Source of the DNA: Mactra quadrangularis
Taxonomy: Eukaryota > Mollusca > Bivalvia > Venerida > Mactridae
NCBI GenBank assembly: GCA_025267735.1
Contig: CM046295.1
Location: 6,471,270 to 6,535,269, forward strand
Direction of reading: 5' to 3'
Length of the DNA stretch: 64,000 nt
Of the stretch, positions 45,239-56,009 are shown one piece after another (position 1 is the first letter of the stretch; the number at the start of each line of letters is the position of its first letter). The position numbers and the translations under genes are program-made. The notes under the pieces were generated by a model, which saw only the letters and a program-made list of their open reading frames with translations, was not told the origin of the DNA and ran no database searches.

Positions 45239-45528
45239 CTAAAATATACAAAAGGTCAAAGGTGAAGATCATGATTCATACAAGGTCACAATGTGTCAAA
45301 GGTGAAGGTCGCATTTGTAGAGGTCACAAACAGTACATAGGTAAAGTTCATAATTAAAAATTTGAAAAGTGAAGGTCATATTTTGAAAAAGTCAAAGGTC
45401 AATGTCATACTTGTTTTAGGTCACAAAAGGTCAAGGATGTAGGTCAAAATGTCATAAAAGCTAAGATCACTAATTAAGCACAATAAAATAATCACACTAA
45501 TATCAAGCAATTGAGATGATGGGCTTAC

Positions 45529-45563
45529 AATGCTTGTCTTCTAGGTGGTACTCATCTGAAGAT
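45529..45563 (-). CDS. Candidate 35-nt frame-changing exon of the E-protein
   Basis: Good acceptor (TATGTCTGCCTTGCAG, AG at 45564-45565) and donor (ATT then GTAAGC at 45523-45528). In the frame set by the micro-exon it reads SSSDEYHLEDKH, similar to the acidic SSDD/SDDE stretch of vertebrate E-proteins. However, 35 nt is not a multiple of three and every downstream exon then hits a stop (TAA at once if joined to 43172; TAG within 45191-45238). An inner donor after GATGA (45552; GT at 45550-45551) would give a 12-nt in-frame version. It could be a poison exon or a pseudo-exon. Confidence 0.4.
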
Positions 45564-45839
45564 CTGCAAGGCAGACATAGTCGACAACAATTTCATGTTT
45601 GTTATAAAAGTAATGAACAAAAGTTTTTTGCTTCAAACTTCCATCAAATACCAAACGCAAACAAAATGCTTTGAAGAGATGCAGGCAATAAAAATTTAAT
45701 TTGAATTAAAAAACAGGCAATACTGGCAATACCATAATGCATCCCGCCATCAATCATAAAAAATGCCAAGCTTTTAACCAAACCTTCAGTAAAAGTGTAA
45801 TGCACCATAAGAAAAGTAGGTTAATAAAAGTCTACTTAC

Positions 45840-45854
45840 GAATCATCTTGTTTC
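45840..45854 (-). CDS. E-protein 15-nt micro-exon
   Basis: Acceptor TTTTTTACTTGCAG (AG at 45855-45856), donor GTAAGT at 45834-45839. With the last two bases of the exon at 46934 it gives (R)KQDD and two bases of a Ser. Both splice sites are strong and the phase (1/2) fits both neighbours, giving PPPSKRSRKQDDS. A basic cluster KRSRK is created across the junction. Confidence 0.7.
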
Positions 45855-46049
45855 CTGCAAGTAAAAAAGTATAGAACATATTAGCATTGAATCAAGAAAT
45901 TTTAAAAAGTGAGACAACAATTTACCGCTGTGATATAACCTAAACTCAACAAAATAATTCACCCCAATTAATTTAATAGAAGTATATTTTACAATTATGG
46001 TCAGTTTACTGAGGCAAGCACACATAACCTAGCTTTCCTGTTTTTAACC

Positions 46050-46255
46050 AAGTCTTTCTTTCCTGGCCACAAGGTGGCAAATATATCACCATATACCATT
46101 TTAATGGAGAAAATTGACATTATAGTCAAATTTTTAAAGAAAGGCCAAACCACTATGAGTGGGATTCAAACCCTTCTGGAAACTACATCCAAATTATAAA
46201 GCACTTTCAACTGCACTGTGAACGCAGTAACAAAAAATATAATGTGGAAACCACA
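46050..46255 (-). mobile_element. Family C SINE-like copy
   Basis: Contains CCTGGCCACAAGGTGG, ATACCATTTTAATGGAG and a tRNA-like GAGTGGGATTCAAACCC (B box on the minus strand). Related to 40735-40940 and 60425-60660. Confidence 0.55.
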
Positions 46256-46424
46256 TTACATTAAAGCTGGATTTTTCTGCAGATGGGGAAAATTTAGATC
46301 AATGTAATGTTGTTACAAAAGAAAGTCATATTTAATAAATTGCTTATGAATGGTTATAATACCAAGGGCAATTATTCATCATGAATGAAGAAAGAGTGTT
46401 TTTAATCCACAAAATAAGAGCACC

Positions 46425-46780
46425 GCTAGGCGGAGCATTATATGCCCGAAAGTGTTTTTTATTTAGTTAAGATGAAGCATTTGTAAGACACGAGAATATT
46501 TCATATGAATAATTGTGGAAAACAAAGTAGAGAAAAAAGATACCATGGACAATCCTCCCATGAAGTTTGAATACTGTGGGCCAAATGAAACTTAAGTTAT
46601 GCTCCGGAAACTGTTTTCAGTTTTAAGGTAATAGTGACCTTGACCTTTGACCTTGTTACCCCAAAATCAATAGGGGTGTTCTAATGGAACTTAAGTAATG
46701 CTCCGGAAACCAAATTGCTAACTGACCGACGCCATGGGGTATAACATTATATGGTCGAAATTCTTTCGGGCACATAAAAA
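46425..46780. repeat. Mollusc-type interspersed repeat fragment
   Basis: Begins GAGCACCGCTAGGCGGAGCA followed by TTATATGCCCGAAAG and ends with TTTCGGGCACATAA, a short inverted pair. The interior has duplicated CTTAAGT(A/T)ATGCTCCGGAAAC and a GTGACCTTGACCTTTGACC word. Confidence 0.65.
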
Positions 46781-46933
46781 GGCATAAGACAAGCTAAACT
46801 GTTAATGCAAAAATTACAAAGGGATATAATCCATAATTTAGTCAGGAAGAGTTGTGGTTACTTTCTAATACTGTTCACATGATATGAAAACTCAAAATAA
46901 CAAAGGAGATTATCATCTTAATGTTCTATTTAC

Positions 46934-47084
46934 CTAGATCTCTTCGATGGTGGTGGGGCAAGTTTTGATTTTTCATTTGAAGGTGTAGTAACATTGCTTG
47001 ATTTACTTTCAGATGATGTCTCACTTTTATTATCATCTGATTTCTCTGACTTCACAACCTCTTTATGTTCAGTTGATACATCAT
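46934..47084 (-). CDS. E-protein exon, Ser/Lys-rich linker
   Basis: 151 nt, 2 + 49 codons + 2. Acceptor CTATTTATAG (AG at 47085-47086), donor GTAAAT at 46928-46933. It encodes DVSTEHKEVVKSEKSDDNKS, then a Ser-rich stretch and KSKLAPPPSKRSR. The K-S-E-K-x-D pattern corresponds to the low-complexity linker between AD2 and bHLH in vertebrate E-proteins (TEIKTENKEKDE-like). Its acceptor is embedded in the first unit of a 19-bp tandem repeat. Confidence 0.85.
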
Positions 47085-47240
47085 CTATAAATAGTAACAA
47101 AAGCTATATATAGTAACAAATGCTATAAATAGTAACATAAGTTATAAATAGTAACAAAAGTTATAAATAGTAACAAAAGCTATAAATGGTAACAAAAGCT
47201 ATAAATATTAACAAAAGCTATGAAATGAGATACTTTTACA
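47085..47240. repeat. 19-bp tandem repeat overlapping a splice acceptor
   Basis: About eight units of GCTATAAATAGTAACAAAA on the plus strand, with variants. On the minus (transcript) strand each reads TTTTGTTACTATTTATAG, so the acceptor CTATTTATAG of the adjacent exon is simply the last repeat unit. Five units match the MEF2 consensus YTAWWWWTAR (CTATAAATAG, CTATATATAG or TTATAAATAG). Confidence 0.85.
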
Positions 47241-47702
47241 AATAGAAACACATGTAATGAATATAAACATAGTAAAAAAGTTAACAAGTTATAAATAGTT
47301 ACTATGTTATTAATAGTAAAACGTTATAATTAGATACAAAAGAAAAAATAATAACTTAAGTACAAGGCTTATACATTGTAGAACTAGACCTATCACTGAA
47401 TGTGACGAATACCCCACAACAGGTCTTAGTCAAGAAATTGGATGCTGAAAAATGAGTGGACAAGATTTTTCATTTAAAAGGCCATTCCTTGGAGAGCAAT
47501 CAATAGATCATAACCAAAATAAAATTTGCATATGTCTGCTTGATACCCAATTCTATGTGTGAAGTTTGAATCAAATCCATAGAAAATGTTGAGACATTAA
47601 AGTAAAAGCTATAGACCAACCAACCAATTAACTGACTGACAAGCTGACTCCTATACACCCTAAAAAGCTTTGTAGGGGGGATATATTTAAAAACCAACTT
47701 AC

Positions 47703-47781
47703 TTTTAGCAGGTTTCTGACTAGTATCATGAGAACTAGTCATTCCTTGGTTACCTGTTTCTGTAAGTGGTGGTGGTCCACC
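47703..47781 (-). CDS. E-protein exon between AD2 and linker
   Basis: 79 nt, phase 0 start, one base left over. Acceptor TATATTTTCAG (AG at 47782-47783), donor GTAAGT at 47697-47702. It encodes GGPPPLTETGNQGMTSSHD then TSQKPAK and the first base of Asn. Low conservation; it is accepted on splice signals, correct phase on both sides and open frame. Confidence 0.8.
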
Positions 47782-47799
47782 CTGAAAATATACAATATA

Positions 47800-48200
47800 T
47801 GAGAATATATAATATAATATATACATCCTCCATCATTATTATAATTATCATCAACATCATCATTGTAAACATTAACATAATCACTATACTTGTTATCATC
47901 ACCATCATTATTATAAAAATCATCATCACCATAATTATTTAGCATTGATACCATCATCATAAATATTATAATATAAATATCATCATTATCATCATCATCA
48001 TTAGCATTATCACCATCATTATTCATATTATAATCATCACCACTATCATCATCATCATCATGATTATTATTTTTAACTTAATCATTATTAGTATCACCAT
48101 CATTATCATAATCAACATCACCATCATCATCTCGTCATTGTAATTGCTATCAACATCATTATCAATTCCATATCACATCAACATCATCATCATCATTATC
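47800..48200. repeat. (ATC)n/(ATT)n compound microsatellite
   Basis: Long run of ATC, ATT and ACC triplets from about 47820 to 48203. The minus-strand frame 47739-48026 rich in Asp/Asn/Tyr is a by-product of it. Confidence 0.95.
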
Positions 48201-51060
48201 AATTAAAAATATAGTTACTATAAAAAGTAAAGATTGCACAGTCCATAAATCACCCCATCAGAAAAACAAATCAATCAAAACAAATCTCAAAAATCTTTCA
48301 GAAATAATTTGCCTTATTATTATATTAATGACACCTGTCCATAAAACACACACAAAAAAATCCACAAAAAATAGCCCATAAATTTAATAACTCCATAACC
48401 AATAAATTATAGCCCTTCGTTTCGTACTTCCGTCACACAGCAGGGAGTACATTGCTGAGAAATGCATTTGTTTTTTCAATATCTTAATAATTAATATACT
48501 TCTTTATGAAAACACATAATATTTTGAGTGCTTCGCTGATAAACGACCAAAACACATGGGTAGCAGGTGTACAAGTATGCTTGTTGCTTACAGTATAGAC
48601 CAATCTTCTCCCGTTCAAAAATATTTGAAAAAGTTAAAGTTTGGTGTAATATTTGCAGCCATAGACATGTTCAGTGCACTTTACAACTTTGTTCAATAAC
48701 CCCTGATCATTGAAATTACCTTCAGGCAGGTGACCATCACTGTGCCCATTTACATCTCAGTGGATGGAACAACTGCATGTAAATGTTTGCTTAAGGAAAT
48801 AAGCAGTGCCCCTTAAGGGGTTGGAACCAGGATCTTCTTGACCCCTAAGTGGATGACTTACCACTGGACCACTGATCTTAATCAAATTTTACAAAAGGCT
48901 TTAAATGTGCATAAAAAACAAAACATGTATTCTTCAATAACCTCAAAGTGACCAGTAGCCCTTAAAATTTCAAATAAAATATCAAGGCTTTTTATTTTTC
49001 TTTGGTAAATAGCATGTTATTTGTGTTGTTTGTTTTTTTCCAAAAAATGCAAAAAAGTTACGTTTAAAACAAAAATTAGTTAAGGCAGTGTTGCATTAAG
49101 CCAAGGAAATACATGTATGGAAAAAAATCAGTAATAGTTCTGAAATTACTTCAGTAATAACTTGGTTGGTCTATAGTCATAAAATCCAGATGTTACAAAT
49201 CAGATATGTTTTCACATATTTTAAGTTTTCCAACATTTTCTTAGGCATTTTAAAATAGATACACACGCCTTTTTTATGCCAATTTTTTTTTTTTTTGGGG
49301 GGGGGGGCATTATTTGGCCCCATTCCCTAGTAAAATACATGTAGTATAAAATCTGTCCCATTCCCCTAGTAAAATAGTATACCCCCCCCAACCGCAGTTA
49401 AATACTAATTCAAATGAATCAGATATAGATTACAAATTATTTTGAAAAATCATGCATTTTCGGCACATATTCACACAAAAAAAAACAAATACAATTACAG
49501 TCAAACTGGTTTCATCCCAATTCGTGAATTTAGGGGCTTATAAGGGGACATTATAGATCAACCCAGGACAACTCAATGTTGAAGTATAATTGTAAGATTT
49601 TATTCATTTATCAGTAACCCCACTGATTTAAATACTCATTGCAGTACTTCAGTACTAACACTCAATAAAAGAGATACTTTCATTGGAAGGAGTTATATAA
49701 AATTTGATTGCAAAACTTCAATTGAGGACTTTCATATACAAAAGGGCCATAACCTAATTTACGCATTGAGATATGCTAATTGATATTTGACTTCCATTAT
49801 TTTTATCATAATCAATCCATATACACATGTGTGAAGTTTCAAGTGATTTTCCTTCATTGGTTTCAAAAGTATTTCAAAGGTATAAATATATAGCACCTAA
49901 CACCTTAATCAAGAAATGTTACGCCAAGACCCACACAAAACTGAGTAGGATAAACACACCTTTAATCAAAACAGTTGAGCACAAAATTTACCAAAACTAA
50001 GAAAGACCACCTTTAACATGGAAATTCTGCAAGTACCAAATCAGCTAATTATTACAATTAGTTTCTGCATCTCCAAGAGAATTCTGTTTCCACGGCGGCC
50101 ACAGGTGTTCTGCAATGCTTAGTTTTCTAAAACATGATGCTATCCAGAAATCAATATAAGTGTATTTAAGAATCTACGAATCACAAACTTTACAATCTAA
50201 TTGTTTTTAAGACTTTTTTCCTCAAACTGATTTTTCTCCAGAATTTTCAATTTACAAATTTATGGCAAACAATCTGAATTGGTTTCTAAGTGATTCTTGA
50301 ATTCAAATGATTTGTAAAGTAAATACAGTGTATTCAGTGACTTTCAACAGATCCTGGACAAAATCCTATTTTCTCCCCTCTAAAATAAACCAATCCACAT
50401 TTACCGATGAAAAAAAACACACCGAAGAATCAACTTTGAAAATTCCCAAATCAGTATTAGTTAGTCTTTATACGGTGCCTTCCTAAAGTTCTTGGACTAA
50501 CCGTATTTTGTTTAAACCACGCCAACAATTTTAAGAACTAACCCCTATTTTTAAACCACACCCACAATTTAAAGACACACCCCTTTTTTAAAACCACGTC
50601 CACACTTTTAAGACCCCCCCATTTTCTTTAAAACTACACCCACAATTTTAAGACCCCATCCCAATTTTTTAACCACACCCACTGAAATTATAAATCATAG
50701 CAAAAAACAAATTCTACTATGTACAAAACTGAAACTCTTATGTTTTAAGCAGGCATAGACAACACTGTAATAATTTGAGGGTTCATCACAAAACTAGTTT
50801 AACTACAAATAAATCAGGTTTGATACACACTAATCTTGAGTTGACCCATCTATATGCATCATATATGTAAAACATGCATTATCTAATGAAGAAAACAGAT
50901 CGTATTGAAACATTGTACGTCATCAGTTAGAAACTCATAGAAAATAAGAATATCACATAATCTCTAATCATAATTACAATAACAGTCTCCCATAGTCTTG
51001 ATTGATTATTACTAAGGGGGCGGACATAGAAATATCCTTCAGGGACAGCAGAGGGAGAGT
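48201..51060 (-). other. Intron with old repeats, no exon seen
   Basis: 48705-48880 is a decayed family B SINE (GGGGTTGGAACCAGGATC, TGGACCACTG). 49280-49306 is a T14-G11-type homopolymer pair. 49730-49935 is a decayed interspersed repeat. 50500-50690 holds four to five degenerate units of ACCACACCCACAATTTTAAG about 35-40 bp long. No splice-consistent exon was found. Confidence 0.5.
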
Positions 51061-51185
51061 GTGTACCCTGAGATTTTCCTGGACCCTTGTCTATAACCAG
51101 TACTTACCTACCCTTCCACAAGGCAGGCAACTTCTCCATACACCTTATTAATGAAGGAAAAATGACATTTTTGTCAAATTTTCAT

Positions 51186-51570
51186 GGAAGTGAGTGGGTT
51201 TTGAAAACCAGGGGCACTAAATTTGAAATCTCAGCATGTTACAAACTGCACTACAGCCCTGGGTATACAGCTAAATGTGTTATAGTAAATGACAAGTAAA
51301 AATACAGTGTAAAAGACATGGAAAGGAGTGGGTTTTGAAAACCAGGTGCACTAAATTTGAAATCCCAGTGAGCTACCAACAACTCTACAGCCCTGGGTAT
51401 TCAGCTAAATGTGTTATAGTAAATGACAAGTAAAAATACAGAGAACTAGTCATGGATAAGAGTAAGTTTTGAAAACCAGGAGCACTAAATTTGAAATCCA
51501 AGCAAGGTACCAACAACTCTACAGCCCTGGGTATTCAGCTAAATGTGTTATAGTAAATGACAAGTGAGAA
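51186..51570. repeat. ~125-bp tandem repeat, three copies
   Basis: GGGTTTTGAAAACCAGG, GCACTAAATTTGAAATC, CTACAGCCCTGGGTAT and CAGCTAAATGTGTTATAGTA recur in the same order from 51191, 51324 and 51464. The first copy joins a family C element (51060-51200); the unit appears to be the 3' part of that element in triplicate. The frame 51087-51299 spans this junction. Confidence 0.85.
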
Positions 51571-51764
51571 CACATACAATATTACATGGATGATTGTATG
51601 AGAAAGTGTGGTGATTGAAGATTTGATTATATTAACATTTGTCTGTCTACTAAGTCTATAATAACACTATTACAAAGATGATATATGTTGACAATGTTTG
51701 CAGGTACGTCAGTGATAAATTGTCATGTAAAACTTCAATACAATTATACTAATTATTTAACCCG

Positions 51765-52412
51765 CTAGCTCAGTAGAAAGCACACAAGCCTAATGATTGG
51801 GGGGTTTAGTTTGATTCCCAGGCAGAAAATCAGTCAGTAGCGCACAGGCCTAATGATGGGGGGGGGTGTAGGTTTCATTCCTGAGCAGAATCAAAGATTA
51901 AATTGTCACTTGTATACTTAGTGAAAATTCAATACAATATACAGATTATTTCACCAGCTAGCTCAGTTGGTAGCACATAAGGTTACTAATTGGGTGAACA
52001 GGGGTGAGTAGGTTTGATTTCCAGGAAGAGCATACTTTTATGAAGCTTGGTCAGGAAGTAATTTCGACAGTTATTCTCGTGGGTTCCCATTCCCAGACAG
52101 GGCATACTTTCATGGAATATGGTCATGAAATATTTTTCTACTGCCATTCTCCCTCCTACCACTGATTCTAAATAATCATAATGTAAGACAGTTGACATGC
52201 ACAGACAAAAGTATGTGCCTAGTAACTGATTAACATCTTAATCCAAAGATTTAGTTTTTCCAGGAATAGTGAGTAGGTTGACTGACAGCTGTGATATAAC
52301 CTATACAATGTGTTGCTCATACTTGCTCCATAAAAATATGTCCCATCCAAGAAAAAAAACCACGACCCCTTTGATTGGTAGACTTGCATGCTACCAACTA
52401 AGCTAGCCCCGC
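51765..52412 (+). mobile_element. Cluster of family A SINE heads and one full copy
   Basis: Three tRNA-like heads in a row: CCGCTAGCTCAGTAGAAAGC (51770), a truncated CAGTAGCGCACAGGCC (51835) and CCAGCTAGCTCAGTTGGTAG (51953). The third is followed by the full body to TATACAATGTGTTGCTCATA (52300-52320). From 52323 to 52412 a second head in the opposite orientation follows (CGGGGCTAGCTTAGTTGGTA on the minus strand). Several frames here (51986-52455) are by-products. Confidence 0.75.
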
Positions 52413-52959
52413 AACTTTGACAAAATATGAAAATGCAGCATAAAGCACCAGACATTTTTTTCTCTCATATTTATCATTTTGGCAAGTTAATATATTTCTG
52501 TAGTATGTTAATTCCATTAAGATATTTTAAGTATATTTTAATGACCAAAGCATGTTGGCATACATTATCTATATATTGTTTTTTTACGATGGACCACCGT
52601 AGATTTTACAAAATATTGGTCTTTACTGGAGAAGGGAGAGATTTCGAGGAAGGGGGGGGGAGAAGTTCCATTTGGTGTTAAGATGTTAAATTATAATTAT
52701 GAAATAATTTCAACGGATATTCTTCCTATGTACAATTTGTGCAAAAATGACGAAATAATAAGTTCCTACCTCCAACACAACTCACACTAAGTCACATAAA
52801 ACTTAAATTCACCATATGCAGATAATCAACAAGACTTGAATAACTAATATTTGTAATCTTAATGAATTAATATTACAAACACTACAAAAAATGTCCCATC
52901 ACTCCCACCAAAAAGTCCTTGAATTGACGAAAAATAAGTCCCCCCCCCCCGGAAACCCG

Positions 52960-53424
52960 ACCAAAAACTGTATCTCAAATGCACAGGAAACGGAAATATA
53001 CAAAATGTGGGAATTCAACTTGGTTTGAATGGCTAGTCTACATTTTAATCTCTATGCATTATGGGAAGAAAAACTACAAAAAATAAGCCCCTTCAGAACC
53101 CTGAAAATAAACTGTCCAACAATTCTGCAGAAACCAAAACATGTCTTGAAGGACTCATCTATATAAACACAAAGCATTATGGGTAGAAAAAACTACAAAT
53201 CAACAGCTGAATGAAACATTGTAGTTACTCCATAAAATAAAGGGAGTTACAATAGGTCCTTCCCACAAAAGTCTCATAATTCCACAGAAACCTACCATAT
53301 GAGGAAAATCAACACGACTCTCAATGCATTATGGGTACTAACACAACAAGTTCCACCTCTCCCAAACAACCAGTCCAATAATTCAACAGAAACCCCCACA
53401 ATTCCACAGAAAACGGAAACTTAC
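52960..53424. repeat. Decayed tandem copies of an exon end
   Basis: Around 52985, 53120 and 53285 the plus strand repeats the order (C)AG(G)AAAC..., a poor version of the donor, AATGTGGGAATTCAAC or AGGAAAATCAAC, and a CTTG/ACTC motif. This matches the true exon end at 53405-53465 (CAGAAAACGGAAACTTACCA, then TATGCGGGGATTCCACATGG, then CTTGAATGACTCATC). The words GCATTATGGG(T/A)A and AACTACAAA recur between them. Spacing is about 130-165 bp. Confidence 0.65.
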
Positions 53425-53613
53425 CATATGCGGGGATTCCACATGGCTTGAATGACTCATCATACCACTGTAGCCTCCCATGTTACCTATGATACCGTTG
53501 GAATGTGAAGATGGCATCATGTGACCAGGTATCCCAGGATGCCCTGGCATCTGGCCCTCGGCATGGTTTCGTAAAACATGTATAGCATCATCTAACCTTT
53601 CCTCCATACGCCC
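53425..53613 (-). CDS. E-protein exon, AD2 loop-helix domain
   Basis: 189 nt, 63 codons, phase 0 at both ends. Acceptor CCTATTTTTCAG (AG at 53614-53615), donor GTAAGT at 53419-53424. It starts GRMEERLDDAIHVLRNHAEG: RLDDAIHVLRNHA is the invariant core of activation domain 2 in E-proteins, which recruits coactivators. A His/Gly/Met-rich stretch follows (MPGHPGIPGHMMPSS, MGGYSGMMSHSSH), in place of the Ser-rich region of vertebrates. Confidence 0.97.
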
Positions 53614-54269
53614 CTGAAAAATAGGATGATTTAAATTTAAACTAAAAACGTATTTCAATTAAAATATTTTACACGAGGGTCCTAAGTGCCCTGGACCACT
53701 CACCACAGAACTAGATTCAAAGGGTAGCTGACACAAATTCTTTTAATTTAAAGTTCTGTTTCTGGTTCCCTATCTCCCCTAAAAAGAAGGGTCAGAAGGT
53801 AAGCAATTTTTAAAAGGGTCAAATTTTAATATTTTCATGATTTCATATCCCAATTTTTGGCCAATTTTTTGTTATTCCTGGGATTAAATTCTCTCCTTAT
53901 TGAAGAAAAACAATCAGCAAAAAACATCAGCAAAAAACATTAAAAATTACAATAATTATTTACCATAATATCAACAATAGTAAGAATGAAGAAAACTGTT
54001 GTTGAAAAATGTTCGCTTAAACTATCGAAGTTTTTTTACTAAAAATAATCTGAGAATATAAAAAAAGACAAAAATAAAAATATGATAAAGAATGAAAATA
54101 CATGCACAGAAGAGCTATTTATATATATGAGTACAGGGCCAATCTAAGAAAATGATTAGTTTATCTTAATCAGTAAACAAGCAGCCTCAAACAATTTGTC
54201 AAATAAAAAATCAAGAGAAATCCATTTCATCACAATAGAAGAATGGTCTAAGCAAGTCAAGCCATAGAG

Positions 54270-54420
54270 CTCTACAGAAATGTTTTAACTAGGTTGCCAG
54301 AATGGACAGCCAGCTATGTATTATATAACTTGCATGAACCATATCTTTTATAGCAGTAACAGGTTGCCCGAACCAAAATATAAGTTGCCAGGGAAATTGG
54401 ACAACCCTAAATATTGAGCC
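54270..54420 (+). repeat. Dispersed repeat, copy with one AGCAGTAACAGGTTG unit
   Basis: Words GAGCTCTACAGAAATG, GGTTGCCAG, GACAGCCAGCTATGTATTAT and AGCAGTAACAGGTTGCCCGA match 43325-43470 and 57118-57480. Confidence 0.6.
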
Positions 54421-54847
54421 CCAGTCAAATACATACAGTTTTACAATAATTTGATCTACTTACAACATTTACAACAAACAATCAAAAATAAGTTTACAAA
54501 AATTTTAAAATTCGAATGAACCAATTATAACACTCAATACAAATCTACATTCAAATTAACCAATGAAATGGGTTCTTACAAACCATTCCTCATTTTGATA
54601 AAAATACCATGCTCAAGATTTAAAGCACTCCCCGTCAGAGTAATCAAAATTAAAAAAATATGCTTATTTTGATCAGTAAGTCAAATGAAAAACTGAACAA
54701 AAAGCAAAGAATCATGGGTAAAATCAGTCATGTGACTAATTTTCAAATTGCAATTCTTCAAAAATAATGATTACCCCATCCACCCTCTGCCTTAAACTAC
54801 ACTTTTAACCCCTTAGCTCTAGTCAAATTATCTAAAATAAAACAAAA

Positions 54848-55885
54848 ATATCTTCAAAGTCAAAAAATTCTAGAATGAAATAAATAGATCTTCAAAGCCA
54901 AAAATTCTAGAATGAAATAAATAGATCTTCAAAGTCAAAAATTCTAGAATGAAATAAACAGATCTTCAAAGTCAAAAATTCTAGAATGAAATATATAGAT
55001 CTTCAAACTAAAAAATTCAAGAATAAAATAAACAGATCTTCAAATTCAGAAATTCTAGAATGAAATAATTAGATCTTCAAAGTCAAAAATTCTAGAATGA
55101 AATAAACAAATCTTCAAAGTCAAAAATTCTAGAAAGAAATAAATAGATCTTCAAAGTCAAAATTTCTAGGACGAAATAAATAGATCTTCAAAGTCAAAAA
55201 TTCTTGAATGAAATAAATAGATCTTCAAAGTCAAAAATTCTAGAATGAAATAAATAGATCTTCAAAGTCAAAAATTCTAGAATGATATAAATAGATCTTC
55301 AAAGTCAAAAATTCTAGAATGAAATAAATAGATCTTCAGATCTTCAAAGTCAAAAATTCTAGAATGAAATAAATAGATCTTCAAAGTCAAAAATTCTAGA
55401 ACGAAATAAATAGATCTTAAAAGTCAAAAATTCTAGAATAAAATAAATAGATCTTCAAAGTCAAAAATTCTAGAATGAAATAAATAGATTTTCAAAGTCA
55501 AAATTTCTAGAATGAAATAAATAGATCTTCAAAGTCAAAAATTCTAGAATGAAATAAATATATCTTCAAAGTCAAAATTTCTAGAATGAAATAAATAGAT
55601 CTTCAAAGTCAAAAATTCTAGAATGAAATAAATAGATCTTCAAAGTCAAAATTTCTAGAACGAAATAAATAGATCTTCAAAGTAAAAAATTCTAGAACGA
55701 AATAAATAGATCTTCAAAGTCAAAATTTCTAGGACGAAATAAATAGATCTTCAAAGTCAAAATTTCTAGAATGAAATAAACAGATCTTCAAAGTTAAAAA
55801 TTCTAGAATGAAATAAATAGATCTTCAAAGTCAAAAATTCTAGAATGAAATAAATAGATCTTCAAAGTCAAAATTTCTAGGATAT
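54848..55885. repeat. 37-bp minisatellite, ~28 copies
   Basis: Unit AAATAGATCTTCAAAGTCAA plus AAATTCTAGAATGAAAT, repeated with few substitutions and one partial doubling of AGATCTTC near 55334. It lies in the intron upstream (transcript sense) of the AD2 exon. Each unit contains the inverted word TTCTAGAA, a two-part match to the heat-shock element half-pair TTCnnGAA. Confidence 0.97.
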
Positions 55886-56009
55886 AATAAATTATAGTGC
55901 ATTATATACTGAATAAAATGTGAAGGAGAATGACTACATTTGAACAGACAGACGGACAGACACACTGACTGTACTTGAGTATGTATGATATATATTTTCT
56001 GTTACCTAC

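Larger units (their letters stand above)
44161..45480. repeat. AGGTCA half-site repeats around the mini-exons
   Basis: The introns between the mini-exons are largely made of degenerate AGGTCA words spaced by 5-20 bp (AAAGGTCAAAGGTGAAGGTCA types, including many direct repeats with one or more bases between). They interrupt only at the exons (44714-44767, 45191-45238). The sequence next to each mini-exon is itself duplicated, so the repeat and exon spread as one unit. In transcript sense the repeats read TGACCT. Confidence 0.85.

Noticed and set aside
47739..48026. Asp/Asn-rich 95-codon minus frame
   Set aside because: It is the translation of a trinucleotide microsatellite in an intron; only its end overlaps the real exon at 47703-47781, in another frame.
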